A program made the position numbers and the translations under genes. A stretch of 64,000 nucleotides of DNA from Aspergillus flavus. Lineage: Eukaryota; Ascomycota; Eurotiomycetes; Eurotiales; Aspergillaceae. Where the stretch lies: assembly GCF_009017415.1 (NCBI RefSeq), contig NC_092407.1, positions 558,001-622,000 on the forward strand, written 5' to 3'. A model generated the notes under the pieces. That model did not search any database, was not told the DNA's origin, and was given only the letters and a program-made list of their open reading frames with translations. This document shows positions 44,419-56,553 of this stretch, piece after piece; position 1 is the stretch's first letter; every line of letters starts with the position of its first letter.

Positions 44419-46585
44419 TCAAGTGTCCTTTAAAATATCTGTAGCTGATCGCTCACCCTCTTCCAATGGAGCGCCGCTAAGACCATTCTCCAGAATTTCC
44501 TTGTGTCTGATCAATCTATAGGTTAGTGACAAAACATCCAACCTCCCAAGGTGATTTAGATATGGACTGCTTGCCTCCTGATGTAAAATTCAATCCCCAT
44601 CATTGAAACAATACTTCCGGCAGCCCAAGCAGCTGACAATGGAAATCCAATAGGATACCGTGGACTATCTGACGTTCTCCAAATACGAAGTGGAATTGTC
44701 GCATGGCCAACGTCTGTTTTTAAAATAATATTAGCAAAGCCTGTTCGTCGTATTTAGTGACAACAATGAAGAAAGAAGAAGAATAATAATAAAAGAAAAT
44801 CAAGAAATTCCGTAAGCAAAACATACACACAAGCGTAACAGTTAGGGCTACGAGGATTGATCGGACTTCGGGCTCTTTGCGAAGGATCTCCCCGATCCAA
44901 GCTAGTAGTGCGTATCTAATAAGAAGTTTTAGCTGAATACAATGCGTAAGCTGGGAGTTAGGAGAGTAGGACATACCCCCATCCACTGGTAGCGAAGGTC
45001 ATGAAGTAGAAGGCCATGACTGTGGGCGTGGAATCAGGCCAGGCGGATAAGACAGAACAGCAGAGTACTTGCAGCAGCTTTGGTTATGTTAGACAAACCG
45101 CGAGTAAAATCCCATTATAGTATATTTATTGGAGTGTGAATCCACTTACCGCTGCACAGACGGCCACTTGCCATCGCCATTGCTTCTTGTCACTCAGATA
45201 ATTGAGACCGACATTGGTGACGATTGAGATTGCGTATCCGCCCAAGGGGATGAGGTTGACAGTGTAGGTGCTATTCCCATCAATAAGGGTCTTTACAGCC
45301 AAGGACGGGATAATGTATCTTACCTATATAGCTGTTCACCGTTGTCATTTTTCAGGCCCTGACACGGATCAGTATTCCACCTTGACACCATCACAACTAA
45401 TTGGGATATACCTTGAGATACAACAGAAAATATGAGTTGCACCTCTGACTCCATGCATATTGAAGATAGGCAGCGATATAGAGCCAGCTCAATGGGCTTT
45501 TCAAAAGAGCACGGATCTTCTTCAGGACAACTTGCCGATTGACAAGTTCGTTCGTCTTAATCCCATAGCTCGCCATGCGGTCCACAGCAATTTTGCGTTC
45601 GGTTTTTGTTAACCACAGCGCCCGGGTGATGCTTGGAGAATCGGGGATAATGAATAGGCCAAGCATGCCCCATGCCATCGTTATACAACCTGTGACTATG
45701 AACAGCCATTGCCATCCTTGTAGTCCGCCTGCGCCATCCAGGTTCTTGTATAAGGCTGCTTGTAGAATACCGAGGAACATATTACCTGCCGTACCACTGA
45801 CACCGAAGATTGCCAGACGTGTTCCCAGTTCTTCCGGAGTATCTAGAGCTCTCGTTAGCTTGAAATAAGAGGCAGGAATGCGATATCCGTTGACTTACAC
45901 CAGTTGAACAGTAGACTAGCAAGACCTGGCCAAGATGTCTGCCTTTTTTAAGTGTCTATACTTTTATCTTAGCAATGGTGAAGTTGTACTTACGGACTCG
46001 AAAACCCCCAAAAAGAATCTCAGTGCATATACAGTCCTTGCATTCTTTGCGGCAAATGTGCTGCATTGAGCATTAGCATGCTATAGACAACTTAGAGAGA
46101 CTCATACGCCAAATTCAATGCACCCCAAATAATTTCACAGGTCGGCAGCCATACAGATGGCCTGATCTTGGTTTGCGTCAGTTGCGACGGCACGATTGCT
46201 ATAGCGTATCCGATAGAAAAGAATGTCGTGAATTCCACAAGTTCGTTGCCATAAAGGCTGAGGGATTCCTTCATTCCTGAAACGTATGCTTGGGTAGTTG
46301 CAGACTGGTCCATGTCCTACAGTTCATCTGGTTAATTTCAATATTTTTCTTATCTTCAAAACAAAACACTTGTCCAGATTACGCCGAGAAACCGACCTTG
46401 GTCAAGCCAGAAACAAATGCCCATGTCAACAACAAAAAATCAATTTTAAGGACCACCAAACGCTCTCTGCTCTTGCAGAGTTTCGATAAAATTGGGTTGT
46501 CCCATACTCGACTTCTTGTAGCTCGTGAGCTCTCATCATTCGAAGGGCGTTGTTCAATAACCACACTGTTTTTGGTCGTCGCCAT
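44419..46585 (-). CDS. MFS transporter, Dal5/anion:cation symporter family
   Basis: Plasma-membrane 12-helix symporter of the fungal allantoate-permease family (Dal5, Tna1, Seo1, Soa1). Ten exons: 46585-46397, 46316-46108, 46060-45994, 45938-45899, 45842-45412, 45290-45150, 45077-44977, 44915-44827, 44713-44575, 44515-44419 (1503 nt, 500 aa). Evidence: VVLKIDFLLLTWAFVSGLTK, DMDQSATTQAYVSGMKESLS, FFSIGYAIAIVPSQL, RFFLGVFES, GTRLAIFGVSGTAGNMFLGI, GWQWLFIVTG, and after splicing YLKTLIDGNSTYTVNLIPLG. Exon 9 ends at a GC donor (AG|GCAAGC, 44574), a GC-AG intron. Divergent from a TauD dioxygenase gene, which points to uptake of a sulfonate or similar anion; substrate is inferred. Confidence 0.88.
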
Positions 46586-47269
46586 CCTTCAGCTGGGCAT
46601 ATAAGCCTTTAGCGTGGTACGTCGTACCCAGTTGGAACTAAATTCCTTCATCGGAGACAAAAAGGTGCTTTGCGCTTGCAGACAGAAGGTTTATATGCTG
46701 GAAGGAATCTCTCATTTGTAAATTGCGCGATAGTTATCATCGATGGTCTGCGACATTGGCCTGTAGCCAAGTATTAGATACAAAGTCTGATTGGATCTTC
46801 GTAAAAGGCCAAAGATTTAAGATGGCTAAGAATTTTATTTCAAAAAACAATATGCAAGTTCTCTTTTAGTGTGTAAAAGAGTTTGAGTGTATGCAATACA
46901 GCATATGTGAATGGGTGTTGATGGTGTATTTCTTGGCTTGAAAGGTATCATCGTGTCATATCATTAAACCATTTGACACATGTTCCAAGATTGTGACCCC
47001 AACAGGTAATTTTGTTCGGAGCTCCTCCGGTCTTAGTTTCACCAATTCTCTTAAGAAGCAACAAGGATATGGCTGGGGTCATGGAGAATGGAGGGGTATA
47101 ATGTTGCTATTCTTGAACTGTCTAGCCTCCATCTGTAGTGGCATCTCAGTATGTGTCCGTCTATAAAACCCGGCCCCCTCCCGATCGGCATAGAATGCAA
47201 CATCAATCTTTGCTACTGTTATCTAGTAACCAAGTCTGTAATATCAGTATCTAATAGATTTTAGATATC
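46586..47269. promoter_or_regulatory. divergent promoter, MFS transporter / TauD dioxygenase
   Basis: 684 bp between outward start codons. A TATA box (TATAAA, 47162-47167) lies 103 bp before the dioxygenase start. ATCGTGTCAT at 46950-46959 matches the fungal sulfur-regulator (Cys3/MetR) palindrome ATGRYRYCAT at nine of ten positions. GATA-type words occur near 46730. The sulfur-control reading is inference. Confidence 0.5.
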
Positions 47270-48558
47270 ATGCCTAACGACGCTTCTGCCCCTCTCTACC
47301 CCGCTTACCTCCCTGTCCGTCCGGAAGGCTTCACTCCAACTCTGAAAGTTCCACTTCAAGATATTCCTGAAGCAGGATGTCGCGCAGATCCCTCCGTACC
47401 AGAGATCTATACTAAAGACAGTCAGCTTAAGAGCATAACCCCGCGGATTGGGACGGAAATACGAGGAGTTCAGCTAAGTCAATTAAGTACGGATGGTTTG
47501 GATCAACTAGCACTGTTGGCTGCTCAGAGAGGCGTGCTCGTATTTGTATGGATGACCTAAATTTGATCCCTTCAATAATATAGCCCGCCTCTATTCCTAT
47601 CAGCCGAGTATTGACTGACGACTCGGGCAGAGAGACCAAGATTTTGCCGACATTGGGACAGGCCGACAGCGGGATATCGCAGCTCACTATGGACCCCTCC
47701 ATCAGGTTCGCCTGTGTTAAGCTTCGTAATGACCGGCAATTTGCATAAACTAATGACCTAGTTGCATAGCACCCGACGATGGGATATCCACAAGGGACTA
47801 GTCCTGAGTTCCAGGTCGTGTACGCAGACGAAAAAGTGTATGATAGCCTGCCCTCCGCACTGTATCCCCCGTCAGCTGATTGGTATATAGTGGAAATCTT
47901 CGTACTTTGCTTGGAACACGTACAAGCTATGACCTTTGGCACATAGATCAAACATTTACGCCCAACACACCTGGTGTAACATTCTTCTGGGTTCTTGAGA
48001 CACCTGCGTCTGGCGGCGGGGATACAGCATTCACCTCACTGACAGCTGCCTATCAAGCTCTCTCGCCCACTTTTCGTGAAGGCCTACATCGGCTAAAACT
48101 CCTACACACCAGTGCCAGTGTGGGTGAGGTTGCGCGTATTGGGCAGGAAAGAGCGCTGAAGGATGCAGTACAAACGGAACATCCGCTTGTTATTGGACAC
48201 CCGGTCACCCATGATCCTGTGTTATTTGTGAACCCAGCTATTGCCAGACAAGTGGTTGGTTATAAGCCCGAGGAGTCGGAAAACCTGCTATCGTTTCTGC
48301 ACAATCATATTCGGTCATTGGATTTCAGCTGCCGGGTTTCATGGGAAAAGGGAACTGTTGTCGTATGGGATCAAGTGTGTCTCGTATCTTCATGTTTTAG
48401 CTTGAAGACTATGCTAACTTGTGCATCAGAGAGCAGTTGCACACTCAGCTGTGCCAGACTTCGAGGATGGTGACCGCCGACATATGGTTAGAATCATCGC
48501 ATATGGCAGTCAGCCCCAGGCGGTTTCCGTGCATAAACCGTCTAAGAATGCCTCTTAG
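47270..48558 (+). CDS. TauD/TfdA-family alpha-ketoglutarate dioxygenase, second copy
   Basis: Paralogue of the enzyme at 15910, probably oxidising a sulfonate with Fe(II) and 2-oxoglutarate. Exons 47270-47545, 47631-47705, 47770-47837, 47891-48374, 48430-48558 (1032 nt, 343 aa). Metal ligands: HxD in LWHIDQTF (H157, D159) and H306 in RAVAHSAVPDF; 2-oxoglutarate Arg in RRHMVRI (near 318-322). Also ITPRIGTEIRGVQLSQL, VFRDQDFADIGTGRQRDIA made contiguous by intron removal, GDTAFTSLTAAYQALSP and TEHPLVIGHPVT. It has more introns and a shorter N-terminus than the first copy. Divergent from a Dal5-family transporter, suggesting an uptake-plus-cleavage pair. Confidence 0.9.
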
Positions 48559-49320
48559 TTTTATATATGTCGAGTCTACTCCAAGATGAGAATTTACCAA
48601 GAAACGAGGTGAAAAATCCATTCAAACATTTGAAAAATCCGACAATGTCTTACAGCGGACTGTTCCTATCTTTGTTCTCTGTTCTCTCAGCTGCTCAATT
48701 ACTCAATCTTTTAATATCTGTTCTAATAACTTACAACCTCACTTTGCCTACCACCACAAGTCATCACTTGCTAATATCTTCCACTCATACCCCTTACTAT
48801 TCTTTGTATAACATACATCTCTAGATTGACTCGGTGGTAGCCTGTGATCTCTCACTTTTCTCTTCTCTTTCGCTAGTTCATCCTCACTTCATCACCTTAC
48901 ACTAATTTTATGCTCAACCACTCTTCAATAATAACTAATCTTTCAGCTATTCTATGAATTTCAGTTCTCATAGACACCATCCTCTTACTCTACCTGACCA
49001 CAACTTTTCCAAGTCCCTTCCTTCGCCTCCTTCTTCAATCATGCATTGCTATTACCATAATCTCACCTGTCACCACATTCACCTGTGATCTTATATCTCT
49101 ACACTTATCATTCCATAGAATCCATGCACATGTGACATTTAAGGCCTCAAATTCCAGCACGCCGGCTTGATTCTATTGATACTCTCCCCTAGCTACTCGA
49201 TCACCTTTCCAATGCCGTGACTACTGTTCCCATCAAATGCTCGCATCTATCCTTTCTTACTATCCTGAACTACACCTACACTTACTAGCGAGTATCCGCT
49301 AGATTCGAAATTACACCACG
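48559..49320. promoter_or_regulatory. long pyrimidine-rich leader/promoter of the SNF2-like gene
   Basis: From about 48690 to 49320 the plus strand is dominated by C, T and A with very little G, an extended strand asymmetry over some 600 bp. No ORF is protein-like (a small hydrophobic ORF at 48567-48824 is composed of the same skewed sequence). It leads directly into the SNF2 start at 49321. Confidence 0.5.
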
Positions 49321-52300
49321 ATGCCTGACCCGGATTCTGACCATGATCTTGGTCATGCCGGGAATGGTAAGACTCCCCGAGAAAGGGCGTTCATAACCTT
49401 TTCATATGCTAACAAAAGGTAGACAAACATGACGGACCCCCCAGAAAGCTCACCCCAAGAAGAGGAAAGAAAGAACTCCAAAGAATCCTCAAGCTTGAGA
49501 CCGATAGTGAATGGCTCGAGTGGCTAAAAAGTGCACTAGTTGCCCCCTGGTGGAAAGAACTACACAGCGACTGTTTATCCAAGCCAAAATCAGGAAAGCC
49601 CGCCAGAGTCAGTCAGAAAGTGATTTTAGAAAGACTGACTCGCGGGGAGGCAAACGGAAAAACAAGATATAGCGCGCGATTTCCTGAAAAAGATGATTGG
49701 GATCTTGCTGATCATCTAGCACGCTTTGTGTATATGGTTAAGACCGAGAATTACAGGTCCAATCAGGGCGTTTTCTTCAGGAAGAACTTTCCCGAGCCAT
49801 TCATGGAAGCCATTGTCTGGGCTCTTCTGAACTACATGAGGAGCACTGATGGAAGCTCTATATTAGGCAAGCGTCCATGCTCTGAGGAGTCCAAAGAAGA
49901 GCCACTGTTTTGCGTGGACTTGGAAGCAGACGAGCAGGACTCAGATCAGCCAAGTGTCGGAGAGCCTGAGCCGATAGATCTTACGATTGAGAAATGGCGC
50001 GAGGAGATGATTCATCCAAGAGAGCGGATTATCTTGACCAGATATTCTCCGAATTTCAATCCACAGGAAAAATATTGGCAGTTCCAACTTATATCGGAGG
50101 CCCTTAAGAAGGCTGAAATGGCTTCTGTCGATGGACAGATTGAAAATCTAGGGGATTTGTCAACCGAGCAGAACATCGCTTGGGAACCTACTTTGGGCCA
50201 TTCCGTTGATGGTTTAGATCCTTCAGTGAACAGCCAAATTGATCATTTTGACCCAATGAAAATAGCCGCCACGGCAGATCTAGAAGCAAGTATAGCTGCA
50301 GAGATTGACGCGAGTGACTTTGAGTCCTCCATGTTGATCATTCCAACCGAAGAATCATTGGAGCGATTTGAAAAACATCGAAAGATCCTGGACAATCTTG
50401 AATATCAGATAAACAATCACGAAGAGGCCTGTCAGATTCTCAAAATCGCAAATCCTAGAGCACCGCGGATGAGATCTATGAACCGATCAGTCGCTCTGAA
50501 GTTCTGGCAACCGGTTGCCGTAGCCCGTTTGCTTGATATTCGTTCAAATACTAAGGTTCGAGGTGCTATCCTCGGTGATTCTGTGGGGCTAGGAAAGACG
50601 TGGGTGGCCATTGCCGTAATGCTTAAGGTCTGCATTGCCTCAAACCTGTTCACTAAATAAGCTAATCAAGGAAAAACTAACCATATGATATAGATATGGG
50701 AAGATTATAACCAATCTGTGAAAAAGGCAATAGGCGAAGGAAATGAACCACCGCCAGGTAAACCATTCCTGGTCGTCATGCCTCCATCACTTATCATGCA
50801 ATGGTGTGCAGAGATCACTCGAGTCACAGACAAATTGCAAGTTGTGTTGTACTATGGCAGTAAGACATCCAAAGAGGGCATACGTCCAGTGAAGACCATA
50901 CTGCACAAGGAACATGAGCTGTTTGATGGTTCACCAGCCAATGGTCGAAAAGTAGTTATTACCTCCTATCAGACATTCAGCAACCGCCATGGGTCCGCCG
51001 CCGCAAAAGCATGGTGTAGAAGAACGCATCAGGTTTATATGGAGGATATACCAACTCCACCAAATGGTTTTCCGCACCTCCTTGACGGTTGTTTTTCAGA
51101 TGTGATTGTTGATGAGGGGCATACACTTCGAAATTCGGACACCTCACAGTCCAGGGCAGTCCACTGGTTGAAGGCGAGCTTCTATCTACTATTGACTGCC
51201 ACCCCCATTTACAACTCTCGTGAAGACGTGCGCGGATATATTCCACTACTGTTTCGTCCACCCTCTCAAGGGGATATGCATATGTTGAAGGAGTTAGGGG
51301 GAGAAATTTTCAAATTGCCCCCTGAGGACCCTGCGAGAAACGTTTGCTGCACGAAAATGGCAGTGGAAGAGTACATTCTTGACAATAACGTGCCACCAAT
51401 GGTGGCAGGGGAGCGCTTACGTGTCATATTTGGCCAGATCATGGTTAGGAGAACGTTATCATCTCGTATGGAGTCATTCGGTTCAAGGATGATAGGAAGC
51501 GATATACCGCCAACCCATCGCAGAGTTTGCACTACAGTATACAGTCGAAAAGAACACGATATGTATACTAGGCTTTCTGCTATTCATTATGATGGGCTAT
51601 TCATGGAAGATCCGAGGGATCCGACCAAAATAGTTTGGAACATGGCCAAACTCCGCAAACTTTGTCTTTTGACCTCATGGCTAGGTTTCGATCATCTCGA
51701 GCATGCGCTCCACGCGCCCAAGATACCTAAAGCCTGCAAGGATCTGAAACAAGGGACTTTAGGAGCCGTCTTCGCACGAACCATAGTGGAGGAAATGAAG
51801 CCTCAATTCCAAGAGTCTATCTACCAGAGCATCGAAACGATAGTAGAAACGCGGAGAACCTGGGTTCTCGAGTTTCTCCTAAAGGGTTCGCCCAAGATGC
51901 GGGCTATGCTTCCCGTCCTGCGTGATCAGGTAATTGTTCATGGCGAAAAAGCAATGGTATGGACCCAGTTCCCCGCTGAACAGATCTATGTTGCAGCAAT
52001 TCTTAAAGAGGCCAATATTGATGCGGAGGTTTTCCATGCAGGACTGACTCGTGATGAGAGGATGAAACTTGTCGAGCGGTTTACACAGAAGCATGACGAA
52101 TGCATGGTATTGATATGTGCATATAATGTCAATGCTGCTGGCATGAATCTACAAAATCTCTGCCGCAACGTTCATATCCTCACAATGAGCTTGTCCAAGT
52201 CAGTTGTTAACCAGGCTATTGGAAGAGTAAGTCGACTTGGCCAAGAGCGTATGACGTTCGTCTATGAGTATCGCCTTCGGTCCTCCTTTGACGAAGACCT

Positions 52301-52529
52301 TGTTTCCCGCAGTGAGCGAAAAGCCCTCCCAGGTTTAGTCGCAGACCTCGGTGAGGGTTTCAGTTTCCCTTCAATCTCAGAAGGTGAAGAGGGTCTAACC
52401 AACCGATGGGTACTGCGAGCTGGAGAGTTATATCAACTTGCACCTGGCGAGCTTATAAGAAAGGAGGACATCACAGAGAGTAGGCCTATTCTCGAGGAGT
52501 TAATGAGGTCTATGGAAGACACCATTTAG
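49321..52529 (+). CDS. SNF2-family ATPase/helicase-like protein
   Basis: DNA-dependent ATPase of the Swi2/Snf2 superfamily, fungal accessory type. Exons 49321-49366, 49423-50627, 50694-52529 (3087 nt, 1028 aa). Motifs: I, GDSVGLGKTWVAIA (classical GDEMGLGKT with Ser-Val); Ia region FLVVMPPSLIMQW; VVITSYQTF; II, DEGH in VIVDEGHTLRNSD; III, YLLLTATPIYN; V-VI, LICAYNVNAAGMNLQNL and NQAIGRVSRLGQERMTFVYE. The N-terminal 400 residues are unlike known accessory domains I can name; no PHD, bromo or RING motif is seen. Intron 2 (50628-50693) falls shortly after motif I. Nuclear role expected; the remodelling or repair target is unknown. Confidence 0.88.
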
Positions 52530-53178
52530 TTTATGAGTTTTCTATAATTTTTCTTTCTTTTATCGTTTGTGATGATACTGGCACCATTGAGAAAAGCTAA
52601 CAAACCTCGCGTGCACCCCACAAGTATTGTCCAAAAGAATAATTCTAATTGATGGGGTGGTGGAGCTAAAGAAATTCTGGAGTCAGGCTTTCAGAGTGCC
52701 AAAGGTCCGCCCTGGAGTTTTAGAGATATTACCTAGTCGATCCGCTGCGAATTAAGTATTTTTGTGTATTTTAATGAAATCGTCTCTTCAAGCGAGATGA
52801 ATATCGAACTATAGAAACCCTCCTTGTCTAATATACTATAGTACTTGTATTAGTAGTCTTGGCGTTGGTCAACTGCACCGAGGCACGTGCGGAACCAGCG
52901 GATTCTCCCAGGTTGGATTAGCGCCGGATTTAGGGAGTTGACAACAACTAAAGGGAACTGCGACCTATCTTCAATACTTCCGCTGACATCGAGGCTCATG
53001 TTCTAGGACATGATGCACTCAGAATTTCCGTCATTCTGATACCATTATACTCATCCCACTGAGGTGATCTCATCCTACCGCGAACTGTTGATCTCGCCGC
53101 GAATGTCTTGTACTTGACGCCTGAACTTCAGATCTAGCCCAGCAGGCCGGCAAGTGCCGTCCAACCAAGCAGTCAGCC
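52530..53178. other. intergenic region SNF2-like / RING gene
   Basis: 649 bp, no supported gene. AT-rich at its 5' side, GC-richer next to the RING gene start. Confidence 0.4.
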
Positions 53179-56078
53179 ATGTCTGTCTTGCAAGGGACTA
53201 TGAATGTACCTATGACTACATCCACTGCACAAGCTCTTAATACAACGATCCCGGCCGCCGCTACCTCTGCACTATCCTCTTCTGCGCGCGAACTGCTCGC
53301 CGCCCCGTTCCGTCGTTTCTCCGCACTCTCGTCGCATGTCAACCGGCTGGTGGGGTTACCGAGTATGGCAACATATTTGCGAGGCTCAGAATTGGCAGGA
53401 CCAGCAGGGGGTGCAGTGGTAGAAGCGACACAGACAGCGGCAGAGGCCGCCAGGGAAGGCGTCGTTGAAGCCGCCGCGCAGGCCGACTCAAGTTACCATC
53501 TGACCGACATCTTCCAGGCTGTTATTAAGTTCAGTGGGTTCTTTTCCTACTTGACTAGTCGATGGTCTTTGGCTTGCTTCACTGTGGTAAAGTTCTACCT
53601 GCCAGATAGTTTTCATGGTCATCTTGCCCTAATAGATCAAAGGCCCTTGTTCTGAACAGGATCACCATATATGCGTCTACCCGGCGACACCTCCATCTTG
53701 ATTGGAGCCGGCGACTAGCTTTACGAATTATACCGATCCTTCTTTTTATATCTCAGATTCACTCCCTACTCCGCACAATCCGTTGCCAGACGTCGACCGA
53801 GTACTCGCTCATTCGATACGGCACTCCCGGGAAACGTTTGTTGTTTGATCATGCTGGGGGCGGAGGGTTTCTGTATTCACTCGGCTCCACACTTTTACCA
53901 TGGGAGACCGATGAGCAATCTTGCAGTGCAATGAACATGGGCCGGCCCGCTAGTTCCTCGGATATTTCCTACGGATCGTTTGTGCTTCTCTGGCCAGTGT
54001 TCCTCCGGCTGTGCCTAAGCCACTTTGTTGAAACACTTTCGTGCGCGCTACAGGGAAGAGCAGTGGTTACAGAAGCTGGGATGTCTATTTTCGAGCATTC
54101 TCTTGCATTTGCCGAGGCGGAGTCTACAATTAGTCAAACGCTTGGGCTAGGACTGTTTGGTCTACCCAAGCAAAGTGCTAGCAAAGATGACTTAGGAGAA
54201 AGCGCCCAATCCACCCTTCATCTACTTAGTAGGACTCAAGTTCTCGAGCGGATGAATGTGACCCCAGAGCTACTTCTGATCGCTTTGATATCATGTTGCA
54301 ATAGCCTCACTTCAAACGTCCTAGATGTGTTTGGTAAACAGAGCCGGTACCGGTTGTTCAACACGGCATTCTGGGGCCTTTGCTTCATGTCTACCATGGC
54401 GTGGGGCTTGGTGAAAGGCTCGTCTGTGGGAAGTGAGAATGTGGTCTTAAAATTTCCCACAGTTTGCATCGTGGGATTCGTACCACATCTGCTAATTCTA
54501 TCGGGCATTATCACATGCGCTGTGATCTATATGCTTGCTCTCCTCATCACAGCTTTCTCCCTTCCTGTCGATACTCCTCAGCCGTTGTCGCTTCGGGAAA
54601 GATTCACACTGGCACATGAGAATATGCAGGGCGCTACCCAGTTTCACAATATTCGATTCAATAGACACGAAGACTTCTATACCACCCTGTTGAGAATTGG
54701 ATATACCGCCCTGACTGCGGCCAGCGAGGCGGTGTTTCTGAACGAAGGCAAAGGAGTTGTTGCTCGGAGTATGACATGGCTAGAAGAAGATAGGTTAGCG
54801 GAGATCGAATGGTCACGACAAAGGCGATCTCTTCGGGACCCCGTCAGCCATACGAGTGACATTCCTTTCGGAGGTGGCGAATCTGTGGACTTCGATATAC
54901 CGGAAGCGCCTTCCGATTGGGAAAGTGGATATGGCCGGGAAAAGAAGATCGAGAAGCCCAAGAATGGATCAAGATCCCTGCGAACTCAGACAGACCCGGG
55001 TGGTGTAGGGGCCTTCCGAGGCATGGTCCGATGGTACCATGGCTTTGCTTTCTTCCGTGGAATTTTCTATCTCCTCCTTAGATGGACCGCTTATGGCTTG
55101 GACAAGCTGTTGAGCAAGATTGGAATTAGTGCCCGACCGCAATGGCTGAAAACTATAGTAAGATCGCGTAAGAGTCGACCCCAAGAACTGAAGAACAAAC
55201 AAACGGAGTCCCTCGATTTCTGGATCTTGACGGATACTGGCGAGTTGGTGCTACCGGCGGATCACGAGTTTGACGTAGAAACAGAAATGAGGAAGCGGGA
55301 ACGATCAGGGGCAACGCTTTGGGAGCAGTCGGATGAGCAGCGACTCGATGACAAGCTCTACGGCTGGTGGAAGGCTGGAGGCTCATGGGGTGACCGCGAC
55401 TTGAGCTCAGACTACTCACCACCCGAAAACGATATTGATGACACGACCAGTGTCGTCTCAATGTCTACGACCGCAGACTCCGAATGGGAGGATGAATCGG
55501 ACGGTCGCCGTACACCCACCCGCGATAACCCTTTCCCTTCAGGTTTCTCTCGCGAAAGCACTACCGTACAAGAATCGATGGTGGATATTAGCTCTTTCGC
55601 GCGCTTGCTCGATCCGCGTGATCAGGAAAGCAGGCAGGAAGCACGCATCCTAGCTGCCCATCTTGCTGCCGGTCAAGAGGGCCGAATACTGACTCGACGT
55701 CGCTTTCAGCAACAGATAGAGCATGAAAGGGCACAGGTATTACTGTCATCTCGATTGTCTCAGGAAATAAGATCCGAAAAACGAAAGCCTACCATGGAAG
55801 AGGAGAGCGAGATACTTGAAAAACTTATCCTCTCCCGACGCTCAAGCGCTTCTGTCCGTGCTGACGAGCAGTCCTGGGAATCTGGCGCCTCCGGATTGGG
55901 ACCAAGCGGGCCACCGTGTGTTATCTGCCAGACAAACCCACGTTCAGTCATTACATGGCCATGCCGATGCCTCTGCGTTTGCGAAGAGTGTAGGGTGAGC
56001 CTTGCAATGAACAATTTTGGTAGTTGTGTGACTTGCCGCCAGGACGTTGGGGGATTCGTGCGGCTGTGGGTACCATAG
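53179..56078 (+). CDS. membrane RING E3 ligase, Asi1/Asi3-like
   Basis: Multi-spanning membrane protein with a C-terminal RING, resembling the inner-nuclear-membrane ligases Asi1 and Asi3 that act in protein quality control. Exons 53179-53586 and 53643-56078 (2844 nt, 947 aa). Residues about 105-200 and 250-420 hold several hydrophobic segments (KFSGFFSYLTSRWSLACF; IPILLFISQIHSLL; FVLLWPVFLRLCL; LLLIALISCC; LLILSGIITCAVIYMLALLI). The cytosolic/nucleoplasmic middle is acidic and disordered. The last 55 residues form the RING: CVICQTNP, WPCRCLCVCEECR, CVTCRQDV, ending FVRLWVP. Spacing C-x2-C / C-x-C-x2-C-x2-C / C-x2-C fits this family. Start ATG is in a good context (CCATGTC). Confidence 0.85.
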
Positions 56079-56553
56079 AATTCCTTTCTTCCAATTCAAT
56101 TCTACTACTTTTTTAATGTTCTTCTACGACGGCGTTACCCTGATGGACATACCATTGCATATATTACTACACCATCATCATCATCATATCACCACTTATC
56201 TTCGTTCTCGTTTTAGTTTTCATATAAAATGTACTCTCCTTACATACCCGATGATAAGCAAAAGGATCAGTACTACTGCATATCATCCAACGTGATTTAA
56301 TATTTGACCAAACCTGTTTATTAACAAAGGTAGGTAGAAAGTAAGCTAGGGAGCAACAAAAGCAAACAATTCCAACAATCACGAACCAAAAGGCCAGACA
56401 GAAGGTAAAAACAAGCAAAGCAATCATTAAAATTATATTATTACAAACCCCAAGCCTAAGTCATCATACTATCATTCAATATCAGCAGGGACGACAATCA
56501 TGGAGAGACGTACCCCTTCCACCGAAGAGTAAACATCGAGTCCCACTAAGGAA
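56079..56553. other. convergent 3' intergenic region
   Basis: 475 bp between convergent stop codons, AT-rich, with a (CAT)n-like microsatellite CATCATCATCATCAT near 56171. No gene supported. Confidence 0.5.

Noticed and set aside
45381..45421. Alternative very short intron (31-41 nt) in the transporter gene near LLYLK
   Set aside because: It would be shorter than normal introns and gives a poor join. Splicing from 45411 to the acceptor at 45291 instead yields YLKTLIDGNSTYTVNLIP, which fits the family.
48567..48824. Small hydrophobic ORF downstream of the second TauD gene
   Set aside because: Its composition is that of the G-poor, pyrimidine-rich leader; the Leu/Ser/Thr-rich translation is what such a tract gives in any frame.
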